Of a DNA stretch of 64,000 nt, positions 25,883 to 34,794 are shown piece by piece. The stretch spans positions 11,346,001 through 11,410,000 of the forward strand of contig NZ_RKQF01000001.1 in assembly GCF_003814875.1 (NCBI RefSeq), given 5' to 3'. Position numbers and translations under genes: made by a program. The stretch is from Streptomyces sp. Ag109_O5-1. Lineage in GTDB: Bacteria; Actinomycetota; Actinomycetes; Streptomycetales; Streptomycetaceae. How positions within the stretch are numbered: position 1 is the stretch's first letter; the number at the start of each line of letters is the position of its first letter. The notes beneath the pieces were generated by a model, which was given only the letters and a program-made list of their open reading frames with translations, made no database searches and had not been told where the DNA came from.

Positions 25883-26749
25883 GTGGCACTGGAGCATCAC
25901 TATGACGACATCGAGCAGATACGGATGCACTGGGTCACTGCGGGCGCCGGGGATCCCGTGGTCCTGCTCCATGGGTGGCCGCAGACCTGGTACGAGTGGC
26001 GGCACCTGATCCCGGTGCTCGCAGAGCGCCATCTGGTGATCGCTCCCGACCTGCGGGGTTGGGGGGAGACCGAGCGGCCAGCCGATGGTTACGACGTGGC
26101 CACTGCGGCCGCCGACGTCCGCCGCCTGCTCGATCACCTTGGCATCGCGAGCGCGCATGTCATCGGGCACGACTGGGGCACGCCCATCGGCTACTACCTG
26201 GCCGCCACCGCGCGTGACCGGGTGGTCTCGTTCACCGCGCTGGAGGCGAGCATCCCCGGAGCCGGCGGCGAGGATCTGCTGAACTTCTCCCGGGCCTGGA
26301 ACCCGTTGTGGTTCTTCCCGTTCCTTGCCACTCCCGAGCTTCCGCAACAGCTCATCGGCGGAGGCAGGCAGGAGACCTTCTTCACCTGGATGCTCACCCA
26401 GATGTGCCGTGCCACCCCGGGCTCCCTCACCGATGAGGACATCGCCGTCTACGTGAAGGCGTACAGCGACGACGACGCGGTGCGGTCCAGCTGCGCGTAC
26501 TACGTCAACACCTGGGCCAGCGCCGACCAGGTCCGCGACGCCGCCCAGGTGCCGCTCAACGTTCCCGTCCTGGCGATCGCGGGTGAACACTCCCTCGGAC
26601 AGAACATGATCGATTTCGTCCGGCGGCTCGCCCCTGATGCAGAGGGCGTCATTCTTCCCGGGTGCGGCCACCTCGTCCCCGAAGAGCGCCCTGCCGAACT
26701 TGCGCAGCTCGTCACCGACTTCCTGGCAGGCATCGACTCGCACGGGTGA
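25883..26749 (+). CDS. Alpha/beta hydrolase, epoxide-hydrolase-like, 288 aa
   Basis: GTG at 25883 follows GAGGGG by about 6 bases; the longer frame starting at 25811 has no such site. The oxyanion-hole motif HGWPQTWYEW, the nucleophile Asp97 in GHDWG and the late catalytic His in GCGHLVPEE identify a soluble epoxide hydrolase or haloalkane-dehalogenase-like enzyme (Asp rather than Ser nucleophile). It is cytosolic, with no signal peptide. It stands alone between IS debris, which suggests acquisition or retention with mobile DNA. Substrate unknown. Confidence 0.85.
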   Translation: MALEHHYDDIEQIRMHWVTAGAGDPVVLLHGWPQTWYEWRHLIPVLAERHLVIAPDLRGWGETERPADGYDVATAAADVRRLLDHLGIASAHVIGHDWGTPIGYYLAATARDRVVSFTALEASIPGAGGEDLLNFSRAWNPLWFFPFLATPELPQQLIGGGRQETFFTWMLTQMCRATPGSLTDEDIAVYVKAYSDDDAVRSSCAYYVNTWASADQVRDAAQVPLNVPVLAIAGEHSLGQNMIDFVRRLAPDAEGVILPGCGHLVPEERPAELAQLVTDFLAGIDSHG

Positions 26750-26847
26750 CAGTGGGACTGCACTGCGTGCGCGGCAGCGTAGGACAGTGACGGAGCCCGG
26801 CCCCCACAGGTATTCGGGGGCTTGGTCCGTGACGTGACCGTGGTCGC

Positions 26848-27183
26848 ATGGGTTCTTCGGGTGTGACAACGAAGTGGGCTCGTGCGGCCTTGTCCCATCA
26901 CGCCTTCTGCGGTCTGGCCCGTGCGCATCTTGGCACTGTGATCGCGGAGTTGGCCGCGCCGTGGTCGTCGCGTCGCGAGTCCGTACTAGGCAAGCGGCGT
27001 GGCGGTGCACGTCGCCGAGCGGCAGGCGCCGGCCCGAAGTATGAGTTGGTGTTCACCGACCGGGTGCTGGTCACCCTGGTTCACTTGCGCACCCAGCTGC
27101 CACATGCTGCGCTTGCGCAGCTGTACGGCGTTGGCCGATCCACCGTCACCGAGGCGATCGGGGAGATGCGGCCATCGCGGTGA
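26848..27183 (+). pseudogene. DDE_Tnp_4-type transposase N-terminal fragment
   Basis: The 111-residue frame matches the N-terminus of HTH_Tnp_4/DDE_Tnp_4 transposases: SHHAFCGLARAHLGTVIAELA, a basic region, then LVFTDRVLVTLVHLRTQLPHAALAQLYGVGRSTVTEAIGEMRP, the helix-turn-helix. It stops at 27183 with no DDE domain. The C-terminal half of the same family is present, separately, at 23861-24288. Confidence 0.75.
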
Positions 27184-27744
27184 GGGTCTGGGCGCTCAGC
27201 AGGGGCCGCCCAGATGACCAGGAATCGCAGATCGGCAAGGAATCCCGCGGCGCCGCGGAGAGGTGCGTCACTAATGATTGGGTGCGGTCCGCGCCTTCAC
27301 GGAATCCAGCACAGTGCTGGGCGGCCAACTCGACCTCGCGGTGGGAAGCCGGACGGGAACGGCTATACGGCATTGCGGTATTCCTGGCTGACGTCAGGGA
27401 TGTCGGGCCTACCGCCGGGAGATCCCGCAGAGACAACGACTCGCGACATTGCTGTGACTCTCTGCTGTGATTGTGTTCCGTAATGTGTTGGTACCCGTGA
27501 TTCAGCGAGCTGCACGTGAATTCCGTGATCCCATTTATTGGTTCTGCTGCGTTGTGCTCCCTGCGGGTCAGGTCTAGCGTGAGGAAGGTGGCAACCGGCG
27601 CCATCTGCCGCGAGGCACCAGGCCGCCGAGGGAAAAAGGTTCCCGAGCCTCCACGGCAACCGTCCTGACCTTGGTCGTGTCCAGCCGGATTTTACACGGG
27701 CGGATTTGACGCAGTTCCGCGCCCACGGGCGCCCGGAGGTCGAT
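27184..27744. other. Intergenic region without recognisable gene
   Basis: Composition drops in G+C around 27280-27560, unlike the coding neighbours. Short frames on both strands show no motif. The last bases before 27745 hold the GGAGG ribosome binding site of the hydrolase. Nothing else can be supported. Confidence 0.4.
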
Positions 27745-28611
27745 GTGCTTCCCACGCGACACAAGACAGCAACCATCAAGGGCCAAGAGGTCTTCTACCG
27801 CGAGGCCGGCCCCAGCGACGCTCCGGTCGTGCTGCTGCTGCACGGATTCCCGAGCAGCTCGCACATGTTCCGCCATCTCGTCCCCGCGCTGGCCGACGAT
27901 TATCACGTGATCGCCACCGACCACATCGGATACGGCCACTCTGCCATGCCCAAGGTGGACGCATTCGACTACACCTTCGACAACCTCGCAGGAATCACCG
28001 CCGGACTCCTGGAGCATCTGGGCATCGAACGTTTCGCCGTCTACGTGCACGACTACGGGGCACCGATCGGCTGGCGCCTTGCGCTCGACCCGTCCTTCGA
28101 CGTCACCGCGATCATCTCGCAGAGCGGCAACGCCTACATGGAAGGCTTCGCCAAGCCTTTCTGGGACGACCTGTTCGCGTACGCCACCAACCCCGGCCGC
28201 GACACGGAACCGGGCGCGCGGGCCAAGTTCAGTCCCAGTACGACCCGTTGGCAGTACGAGAACGGCGCCACCGACATCAACTTGGTCAGCCCCGACACCT
28301 GGACCCTGGACCAGCTGCTGCTGGAACGGCCCGGCAACGACGAGATCCAGCTGGCGCTGTTCCGCGACTACCCGACGAACATCGACGGATACCCGAAACT
28401 GCAGGAGTACTTCCGTACCAGCCAAGTGCCCCTGCTCGCGGTCTGGGGCGAGCGGGATGAGATCTTCGGGCCGGACGGCGCGAAGGCGTTCTCCCGTGAC
28501 CTGCCGGAGGCGGAAGTCCACCTGCTGCCCGCCGGGCACTTCGCCCTGGAGACGCACCTGGACGCCATCAGCGGATACATCCACGGATTCCTCGGGCGCG
28601 TCCTCACTTGA
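27745..28611 (+). CDS. Alpha/beta hydrolase, 288 aa (copy 1 of an inverted pair)
   Basis: GTG at 27745 follows CGGAGG by 5 bases, and the close copy at 48617-49483 has the same start and length. The HGFPSSSHMFRHL oxyanion motif, the nucleophile Asp103 in YVHDYGAPIGWRLA and His265 in AGHFALE mark an epoxide-hydrolase/haloalkane-dehalogenase-like enzyme. The two copies differ at about 22 of 288 residues by eye, implying recent duplication. It faces the opposite way to its copy, 20 kb apart. It lies 100 bp upstream of the MOSC-reductase fusion on the same strand, which it may be co-transcribed with. Substrate unknown. Confidence 0.85.
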   Translation: MLPTRHKTATIKGQEVFYREAGPSDAPVVLLLHGFPSSSHMFRHLVPALADDYHVIATDHIGYGHSAMPKVDAFDYTFDNLAGITAGLLEHLGIERFAVYVHDYGAPIGWRLALDPSFDVTAIISQSGNAYMEGFAKPFWDDLFAYATNPGRDTEPGARAKFSPSTTRWQYENGATDINLVSPDTWTLDQLLLERPGNDEIQLALFRDYPTNIDGYPKLQEYFRTSQVPLLAVWGERDEIFGPDGAKAFSRDLPEAEVHLLPAGHFALETHLDAISGYIHGFLGRVLT

Positions 28612-28711
28612 AGCGTAGCGAGACCCACGCCCCCTCGGCGGATGCGGCGGCTGATGCGACGTGCTTTCCGGTCGGAGCGGCATGGGAAGCGCCCCCAAGA
28701 GAGGCGGCGTG

Positions 28712-30484
28712 GTGGCCACATTGACAGCAGTGAATGTCGGGATGCCTAAGGGCGTTCCCTGGCACGGAAAGACCGTGTACACCGGCGTCTACAAGCAGAC
28801 CGTGGCCGGGCCGCGGATGGTGCGGCGGCTGAACATCGACGGGGACGGCCAGGGAGATCTGGGCGGGCACGGCGGTGAGCAACGGGCGGTGCTGGTCTAC
28901 CAGCTCGACTCCTACCGCTTCTGGGCGAACGAGCTGGGCCGCGACGACCTCACCCCCGGGAACTTCGGCGAGAACTTCACCGTGGACGGGTTGCCCGACG
29001 ACGAGGTCTGCATCGGGGACCGCTACCGCATCGGGGACGCCCTGTTCGAGGTCACTCAACCCCGGGTGACCTGCTACCGGGTAGGGCTGCGCATGGGCGA
29101 GCCACAGATGGCCGCACTGCTCGTGGCGCACCACCGCCCCGGCTTCTACCTACGCGTCATCGAGGAAGGCGAGGTCGAGGCCGGGCAAAAGATCGTCAAG
29201 GTCTCCGCCGGTCCGGAGGCGATGACGGTCGAGGAGATCGATCGGGTGCTCTACCTGCCCGGACACACCCGTGAACAGGTCGAACGGGCCCTGCGGATCC
29301 CCGCGCTGAGCCCCGGCTGGCAGGGTTCCATGCGGACCCTGCTGGACCAGGCCGACGGCGAGGGTGGTGCTTCCTCGGGCAGCGCCGGACTGAACACCGC
29401 GGCCACCGCACCGCCGCCTGCCTGGCCGGGCTTCCGCCCGCTGACTGTCACGCATATCCAGTCCGAGAGCCGCAGCGTGTTCTCCCTGCACCTGGCCGCC
29501 GCAGACGGCTCGGCGCTGCCGGCCGCGCTGCCGGGCCAGTTCCTCACCGTCAAAGTCCAGCCCGAGGGAGACGTTCCACCCCTGATCCGCAGCTACTCCC
29601 TGTCCGGCGAGCCAGGCACCGGCACGTACCGGATCAGCGTGAAGGTCGAACCGCACGGCGCCGCCAGCAACGAGCTGCGCGCCCACATCCATGTCGGCGA
29701 CCACCTGGAGGCCGCCGCGCCCCGCGGCACCTTCCGCCTGACCGGCGGCGACAACCCGGTGGTGCTGCTGTCGGCCGGGGTCGGCGTCACCCCCGTCCTG
29801 GCCATGCTGCACGCCCTCGCGCATGACCGCTCCACCCGCCAGGTGTGGTGGCTGCACGGCGCCCGCGACGGCACCGAGCACCCCTTCGCCAAGGAAAGCC
29901 GCGACCTGATCGCGGCACTCCCCAACGCAAAGTCGACCGTCTACTACAGCAGACCCACCGACACCGACCGCCAGGGCATCGACTACCTGGAAGCGAGCCG
30001 CCTCTCGGCCGAGCCCGTCCGCCGGCTTGGCCTACCGACCGATGCCGACGCGTACCTGTGCGGCCCCACCGCATTCATGGACAGCCTCACCGCCGCGCTC
30101 GTGGACTGCGGTCTCGACGCCTCCCGCGTCCACACTGAGATCTTCGGCGCGGGCCCCGCCATCACCCCCGGGATCAAGAGCTCGGCAACCGGGCCCGCGC
30201 CCCACCAGCCCGCGGGCCCGCCCGGCACCGGGCCCGAGGTCTCCTTCGCCCGCAGCGGACTTACCGTCCCCTGGAACGACGCCCAGGAGTCCCTGCTCGA
30301 ACTCGCCGAAGCCTGCGACGTCCCCGTCCAATGGTCCTGCCGCACCGGGGTCTGCCACACCTGCGAACTCGCCCTCATGTCCGGCACCGTCAACTACTCA
30401 CCCGACCCCGTCGAACCTCCCGCCGAGGGCAACATCCTCATCTGCTGCTCCAAACCCGCAGGAGGGGTTGTACTGGACCTATGA
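28712..30484 (+). CDS. MOSC domain fused to FAD/NAD reductase and 2Fe-2S ferredoxin, 590 aa
   Basis: Residues 1-215 are a YiiM-like MOSC domain (GDLGGHGGEQRAVLVYQLDSY, GNFGENFTVDGL, and PRVTCYRVGLRM with the cysteine that holds molybdenum cofactor). Residues about 240-490 are a ferredoxin-NADP reductase module: RSYSLSG binds FAD and LLSAGVGVTPVLAML binds NAD(P). Residues about 505-590 are a plant-type ferredoxin with Cys543, Cys548, Cys551 and Cys578 or 579. Electrons would flow NAD(P)H to FAD to 2Fe-2S to the molybdenum centre, probably to reduce N-hydroxylated compounds, as E. coli YiiM/YcbX do with 6-hydroxylaminopurine. The start (GTG 28712 or 28709) has GAGAGG upstream. Confidence 0.85.
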   Translation: MATLTAVNVGMPKGVPWHGKTVYTGVYKQTVAGPRMVRRLNIDGDGQGDLGGHGGEQRAVLVYQLDSYRFWANELGRDDLTPGNFGENFTVDGLPDDEVCIGDRYRIGDALFEVTQPRVTCYRVGLRMGEPQMAALLVAHHRPGFYLRVIEEGEVEAGQKIVKVSAGPEAMTVEEIDRVLYLPGHTREQVERALRIPALSPGWQGSMRTLLDQADGEGGASSGSAGLNTAATAPPPAWPGFRPLTVTHIQSESRSVFSLHLAAADGSALPAALPGQFLTVKVQPEGDVPPLIRSYSLSGEPGTGTYRISVKVEPHGAASNELRAHIHVGDHLEAAAPRGTFRLTGGDNPVVLLSAGVGVTPVLAMLHALAHDRSTRQVWWLHGARDGTEHPFAKESRDLIAALPNAKSTVYYSRPTDTDRQGIDYLEASRLSAEPVRRLGLPTDADAYLCGPTAFMDSLTAALVDCGLDASRVHTEIFGAGPAITPGIKSSATGPAPHQPAGPPGTGPEVSFARSGLTVPWNDAQESLLELAEACDVPVQWSCRTGVCHTCELALMSGTVNYSPDPVEPPAEGNILICCSKPAGGVVLDL

Positions 30485-30509
30485 GACGACGGCCCCGCCG
30501 CGCCTGGGC

Positions 30510-30663
30510 CAGGGTGGAAGGGTCCTACCAGTGCCACCTCCACTTCTCGGTAGGGGAAGCGGCGGACTTCCGCGTCCCCGGCCAGGTCCTGGTAGAGCGG
30601 GATTGCGTCTTCGAGGTTCTCTACTTCGACGTTTGCGATCATTGCTCGGATGATGCTGCTCAC
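30510..30663 (-). pseudogene. VOC/glyoxalase-family N-terminal fragment
   Basis: The minus frame from 30663 reads IIRAMIANVEVENLEDAIPLYQDLAG, EVRRFPYREVEVALVGPF, the first beta-alpha-beta unit of a vicinal-oxygen-chelate protein. It is cut at about 30510, just past the stop of the MOSC fusion gene, and lacks the rest of the metal-binding fold. Confidence 0.6.
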
Positions 30664-30678
30664 GGAGATCTTCTTTGC

Positions 30679-30831
30679 TCAGTTGGCGGTGAAGGCGGGG
30701 TAGTCGGTGTAGCCCTCGGTGTGACCGGCGTAGTAGGTGTCCCGGTCACCGTCGGCCAGCGGGTGGCCCTGCGCGAAGCGCTCGACCAGGTCGGGGTTGG
30801 CGATGAAGGGGGCGCCGAAGGAGACCGCGTT
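30679..30831 (-). pseudogene. Old-yellow-enzyme (alkene reductase) C-terminal fragment
   Basis: The minus frame reads AVSFGAPFIANPDLVERFAQGHPLADGDRDTYYAG and ends GYTDYPAFTAN before TGA. This is the conserved end of OYE-type FMN ene-reductases (FGRPFIANPDLVERL...GYTDYP). All the upstream barrel is missing; it joins directly to a regulator fragment at about 30831. Confidence 0.65.
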
Positions 30832-31165
30832 TCCGCTCCGCCAACCGCGCGCTCAGGGCACGCATCCGGTGGATGTCACGTTCGCGGGCCAGCAGCAGCA
30901 CTTCCAGCGCGTGGTCCGGCGGCAGAGCGGTGTAGGTGGGGGTGACGCCGGGCAGCCGGGCGATCAGACCACCGTCCTCAAGCCGCACCAGAGCGGCGAC
31001 GGCCGTCTTGAGCTCCATGCCGGTCCGGCGGCACAACTCGTCCGCCGACATCGGCGGATTGTCGACCAGGACGAGATACAACACCTCTGCGGGCTGGTCC
31101 AGCCCGAGAACTTCCAACACCGTTGCCTCCGACGACAGCCTGGTCTGCGAGATCCTAATGATCAC
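30832..31165 (-). pseudogene. TrmB/LuxR-type regulator N-terminal fragment
   Basis: The frame from 31165 has a TrmB-like winged helix: LEVLGLDQPAEVLYLVLVDNPPMSADELCRRTGMELKTAVAALVRLEDGGLIARL, then a helix region. It ends abruptly and runs, out of frame, into the old-yellow-enzyme fragment. The C-terminal LuxR helix-turn-helix expected for this regulator type is lost. The intact gene at 39387-40355 shows the full architecture. Confidence 0.65.
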
Positions 31166-31234
31166 TCGGCTACCGGGTGTTCAACCGGGTTTCGTCGGGT
31201 TCTCTGGAAGGTGTGGGCCGCTGATCGGTGACGG

Positions 31235-32083
31235 TCAGTGAGCCAGCACGGTGAGCATGCTGTGTACGGTGCTCGCAACGGCGTCGCGTGCGGGGCCCAG
31301 GTACTTGCGCGGGTCGGTCAGCGCAGGCAGCGAGTCCAGCGTGTCGCGCACGACCCGGGTCAGGGATATGTTGAGCGCCGTCCCGATGTTGATCTTCACG
31401 ATGCCGGCTCGGACGGCGGAACGGAGTTCGCCGTCGGGAACTCCGGAGGAGCCGTGCAGCACCAGGGGCACCGGAACCGCTTCCCGGAGCCGTTCGATGA
31501 GTGCGTGGTCCAGCGTCGCCGACCGTTCGGTCATGGCGTGACTGCTGCCCACCGCGACCGCGAGGGCGTCCACGCCGGTACGCGCCACATAGTCGACGGC
31601 TTCCGCCGGATCGGTGCGCACGCCGGCGGCGTGCGCGCTCGCGGGGGAGTCCGGTTTCCCTCCCACATATCCCAGTTCGGCTTCCAGCCAGAGCCCCGCG
31701 TCGTGAGCCCATCGCGCCGCCGCAGCGGTGGCGGAGACGTTCTCGGCGTAGGGCAGGGCCCCGGCGTCGAACATCACGGAGGAGAAACCGCAGTCGGCCG
31801 CCTGGTGCAGCAGCTCCACGTCGGTCACGTGGTCGAGGTGCAGCGCGACCTCGACCGTGCTGGACCGGGCCATCGAGGCCGTCGCCAGAGAGAGCGGGAG
31901 GAGCTGGCCCCCGTGATACCGCACGGCGTTCTCGCTGATCTGCAGGATCACGGGCCGTTCGGCTGCTTCGGCGCCTGTGATGATGCCCTCGGCATGCTCC
32001 AGGGTGATGACGTTGAAAGCGGTGACGCTACGGCGCTCGGTCGCGGCGTGGGCGACCAACTCGCCGGTGGGGACCAGAGGCAT
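31235..32083 (-). CDS. Class II tagatose/fructose-bisphosphate aldolase, AgaY/KbaY-like, 282 aa
   Basis: ATG at 32083 follows GAGGAG. The class II aldolase zinc site is visible: HLDHV (about residue 83), EAELGYVGG with its glutamate, and HGSSGV, followed by the phosphate-binding KINIGTALN. The enzyme cleaves a ketohexose 1,6-bisphosphate to two triose phosphates. The operon context (AgaZ-like subunit, AgaS-like isomerase/deaminase) favours tagatose-1,6-bisphosphate as substrate, though fructose-bisphosphate cannot be excluded from sequence. It is the last gene of the aga-type operon. Confidence 0.85.
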   Translation of the reverse strand: MPLVPTGELVAHAATERRSVTAFNVITLEHAEGIITGAEAAERPVILQISENAVRYHGGQLLPLSLATASMARSSTVEVALHLDHVTDVELLHQAADCGFSSVMFDAGALPYAENVSATAAAARWAHDAGLWLEAELGYVGGKPDSPASAHAAGVRTDPAEAVDYVARTGVDALAVAVGSSHAMTERSATLDHALIERLREAVPVPLVLHGSSGVPDGELRSAVRAGIVKINIGTALNISLTRVVRDTLDSLPALTDPRKYLGPARDAVASTVHSMLTVLAH

Positions 32084-32137
32084 GTGTGTGCTCCTCGCGC
32101 GGGGGCTGTCTGAACCTGCGGTGTCCGTGTGCGGGGC

Positions 32138-32586
32138 CTACGGGCCTGCCAGCGGTGCCGAGGGAACCCGGGGCTCGGGGGTCTCTTCGCGCTTCTCGTC
32201 GGCGTACACCATCAGAGTGGATCCGCCGAGGGCGAGGACGATGCCGATGGTCCCCCATATCGTCGGCAGCGTCTGGTAGACGACCAGGGACAGCACGATG
32301 GTGAGGACGGGTGCCAGGGCGTTGGTGATCGGTGCGACGACGCTGGCCTTGCCGCGGCTGAGCGCCATGACGAGGAACAACGCGCCCACGGCGTTGAGGA
32401 CCTGGGTGCCGGCGGTCAGTGCCGGCACCTGCCACGGTGCGTCGGGCAGCCCGCCCATCATGACGACGGCCACGGGGACGAGCAGCAGACCGCCGCAGGC
32501 ACCAGCATGGTGAAAGCCCAGATGACGTAGATCATCTCGTTGGGATAGCCGTAGACCCGGGTACAGGATCCAGTTTCGTTGGTCAC
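32138..32586 (-). pseudogene. DMT/EamA-family transporter, frameshifted and shortened
   Basis: A GTG at 32586 overlaps the kinase stop (GTGA) and begins TNETGSCTRVYGYPNEMIYVIWAFTMLVPAA; a frame change near 32500 is needed to continue into CGGLLLVPVAVVMMGG, LNAVGALFLVMALSRGKASVVAPITNALAPVLTIVLSL and YADEKREE. The remainder is the second half of a drug/metabolite transporter with EamA-type helices; normal family length is about 290 residues. It is therefore a broken sugar or metabolite exporter/importer gene kept inside the operon. Confidence 0.65.
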
Positions 32587-33587
32587 GCATGGTACTTCTC
32601 CGTGGTGGTGATCTCCGAGGAGGAGCGCAGGGCGGCGAGTGCCGCGGTGTCGAGAGGGGTTCCGGCGAGCTTCGCCGCGTAGAGGGCCGCGCCGACCACG
32701 GGCTCGAACAGGGGCCGGCGCAGTTCGTAGCGGGCGGTGCTGCCGCGGAGTTCGGTGGTGAACGCGTCGAGCACGGCGGCCGAGCGGAAGACGCCGCCCG
32801 AGTAGGACACCGGGACGGGTTCGGCCTCGGCGAAGCCCAGCCGGTGTCGCGCACTGTCCACCAGCAGGGCCAGTTCCCGTCCGGCCTCGGTGAGGACGGC
32901 AGCGGCCTGCGTGTCGCCCAGCCCGGCCGCCTCGACCAACAGGGGACTCAGCGAGGCGATCTCGCTGCGGTGTCCCTGCCACCGGTTGAGTACGACGTCG
33001 ATGACCTCGAGGTCGGAGGTCAGATCGAGATGGCGGCGCAGGAGTTCCGCGAGCGGGCCCTCGGGCAGCCGGCCGTCGCTCATCCGGGAGAACACGTTCA
33101 GCGCGCGGGCGGCGATCCAGTACGCCGATCCCTCGTCGCTGAACAGTTCGCTCCAGCCTCCGGTGCGCACACCGCGGCCCTGCCGCTCGCCGTAGGTCAT
33201 CGATCCGGTGCCGCTGATGACGTTGATGCCGTCCACCGCGCCGAGCGAACCGGCCCAGCCGCAGATCATGTCGTTGTCGCACGCGTAGCGCCGGTGTCCC
33301 AGCACCTCGCCGGGGACGGCGTCCAGTGCGGCGACGTCGCCGGGGACCTCCCCGTACCCGGGCAGGCCCAGGAACGCGTAGGCGATGTCCGCGGGCGTGA
33401 TGCCCGCGCCCTCCGTCACGGCCCGGATTCCCTCGCGCAGAACCTGCGCGACGTGCTCCACGCCTCCCGTCCCGTTGTCCGCGAAGTAGTAGGCACCCTC
33501 CGCGACGGCCCGGGCCCTGATCGCGCCCGCACGGCCGATGAGGCAGAAGGCTGTCTTGGTGCCTCCGCCGTCCACACCCAGAAACAT
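32583..33587 (-). CDS. BadF/BadG-family amino-sugar kinase, 334 aa
   Basis: ATG at 33587 follows CGGAGGAA. The ASKHA-fold phosphate-1 motif is FLGVDGGGTKTAFCLI (residues 2-17), the second is GINVISGTGSMTYG (about 120), and YSGGVFRSAAVLDAF is the adenosine motif. This family includes N-acetylglucosamine kinases. Here the neighbours (AgaS, AgaZ, AgaY types) make galactosamine or N-acetylgalactosamine a plausible substrate, phosphorylated at C6 after import by a non-PTS route. The stop overlaps the start of the DMT pseudogene. Confidence 0.85.
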   Translation of the reverse strand: MFLGVDGGGTKTAFCLIGRAGAIRARAVAEGAYYFADNGTGGVEHVAQVLREGIRAVTEGAGITPADIAYAFLGLPGYGEVPGDVAALDAVPGEVLGHRRYACDNDMICGWAGSLGAVDGINVISGTGSMTYGERQGRGVRTGGWSELFSDEGSAYWIAARALNVFSRMSDGRLPEGPLAELLRRHLDLTSDLEVIDVVLNRWQGHRSEIASLSPLLVEAAGLGDTQAAAVLTEAGRELALLVDSARHRLGFAEAEPVPVSYSGGVFRSAAVLDAFTTELRGSTARYELRRPLFEPVVGAALYAAKLAGTPLDTAALAALRSSSEITTTEKYHA

Positions 33588-33621
33588 CGTTGTTCCTCCG
33601 CTCGGCTCTGTCTGAACGCTG

Positions 33622-34794
33622 TTAGGCGACGTCTTCGCGTCGCTGGGGGAGCGGATGCACGGTCACGCCCTGCACCACGCGGTTCACCTCTCCGGAGGGG
33701 AACGGGTTGTCGGGCCGGATGCCCTGGTGCAGGGACGCGCGCAGCGCGATCAGCTGGGCACACAGCACCGCGGGAAGGGCGAGGACGGTGTCGTCGACGT
33801 CGGCGAGCCCGGGGAGCAGCCAGGTGTCGTCGCCGGGCAGTCCGTCTCGTGACGCGGAGACGGCGACGACGCTGCCCTGCGGCAGCCCCGCGCGCAGTTC
33901 GGCGAGGATGTCGAGGTCGTAGCGGCGCGTGTAGGGGTCGTTCGACACGTAGACGACCACGGCTGTGCGGTCGTTCAGGACGGACTTGGGGCCGTGGCGG
34001 AAGCCGAGTGAGGACTCCGAGGACGCCACGAGCGCGCCTCCGGTCAGCTCCAGCAGCTTCAGGGCGGACTCCTGGGCCAGCCCCTTGAGTGCGCTGCTGC
34101 TGCCGAGGTACACCAGCCGTTCGGGTTCGCGGGCCAGCAACTCCTCGATCTGCCCGCCGAGTCCGCCCGCCGTGATGTGCTCGGCCGCCGCTGCAGGGGC
34201 CTCGATGGCGTCCGTGGTGAGCGCGCCCAGGGCGAGCAGGGACGCCAGGAGCATGCTGGTGAAGCTCGACGTCATGGCGAAGCCCCGGTCGTTCGACGCG
34301 GCGGGCATGAGCAGGACGTGTGAGGAGGAGCTCTCGCCGTGCAGGCGTGCCAGCTGCCCGGCGCTGTTGCAGGTGATGACGAGGTGGTGCACGTGTGCCA
34401 GGACCTGGTCCGCCAGCCGGGTCGCCGCGACACTCTCGGGGCTGTCCCCGGACCGGGCGAACGAGACGAGCAGTGTGGGGACGTCGTCGGGGAAGGACGC
34501 GTAGGGGTCGGCGACGACGTCGGTGGTGGAAACGGCATCGGTGCGGCGGCCGGTGGCGCGAGCGACCGCGGCCCGGACGACTTCTCCGGCGAAGGCCGAG
34601 GTACCGGCTCCCGTGAGGACGATCCGCAGGTCCTCGTCGGCGAGCAGGGGTGACAGGAAGGCGTCCAGGGACGCACGTTCACCGGCGACGATCGCCCCGA
34701 CCTCACGCCACACGTCGGGCTGCTGGATGATCTCGGCGGCGGTGTGGTCGGCCCCGCAGTCCTGAGGTACCAGGTCCTGGGCGGTGGTCTTCAC
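33622..34794 (-). CDS. SIS-domain sugar-phosphate isomerase/deaminase, AgaS-like, 390 aa
   Basis: Two SIS domains are evident: the first with IVLTGAGTSAFAGEVV and LLVSFARSGDSPESVAA, the second with LVYLGSSSALKGLAQESALKLLELTGG and SSLGFRHGPKSVL, the sugar-phosphate-binding site typical of GlmS/AgaS. AgaS deaminates and isomerises galactosamine-6-phosphate to tagatose-6-phosphate. No glutaminase domain is present, so it is not GlmS. GTG at 34794 overlaps the AgaZ stop (GTGA); the kinase gene follows 34 bp downstream. Confidence 0.87.
   Translation of the reverse strand: MKTTAQDLVPQDCGADHTAAEIIQQPDVWREVGAIVAGERASLDAFLSPLLADEDLRIVLTGAGTSAFAGEVVRAAVARATGRRTDAVSTTDVVADPYASFPDDVPTLLVSFARSGDSPESVAATRLADQVLAHVHHLVITCNSAGQLARLHGESSSSHVLLMPAASNDRGFAMTSSFTSMLLASLLALGALTTDAIEAPAAAAEHITAGGLGGQIEELLAREPERLVYLGSSSALKGLAQESALKLLELTGGALVASSESSLGFRHGPKSVLNDRTAVVVYVSNDPYTRRYDLDILAELRAGLPQGSVVAVSASRDGLPGDDTWLLPGLADVDDTVLALPAVLCAQLIALRASLHQGIRPDNPFPSGEVNRVVQGVTVHPLPQRREDVA

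Noticed and set aside
27146..27604. 152-codon minus-strand frame
   Set aside because: No motif, partly antisense to a transposase fragment, in a region of lower G+C where long frames arise by chance less often but without any start signal here.
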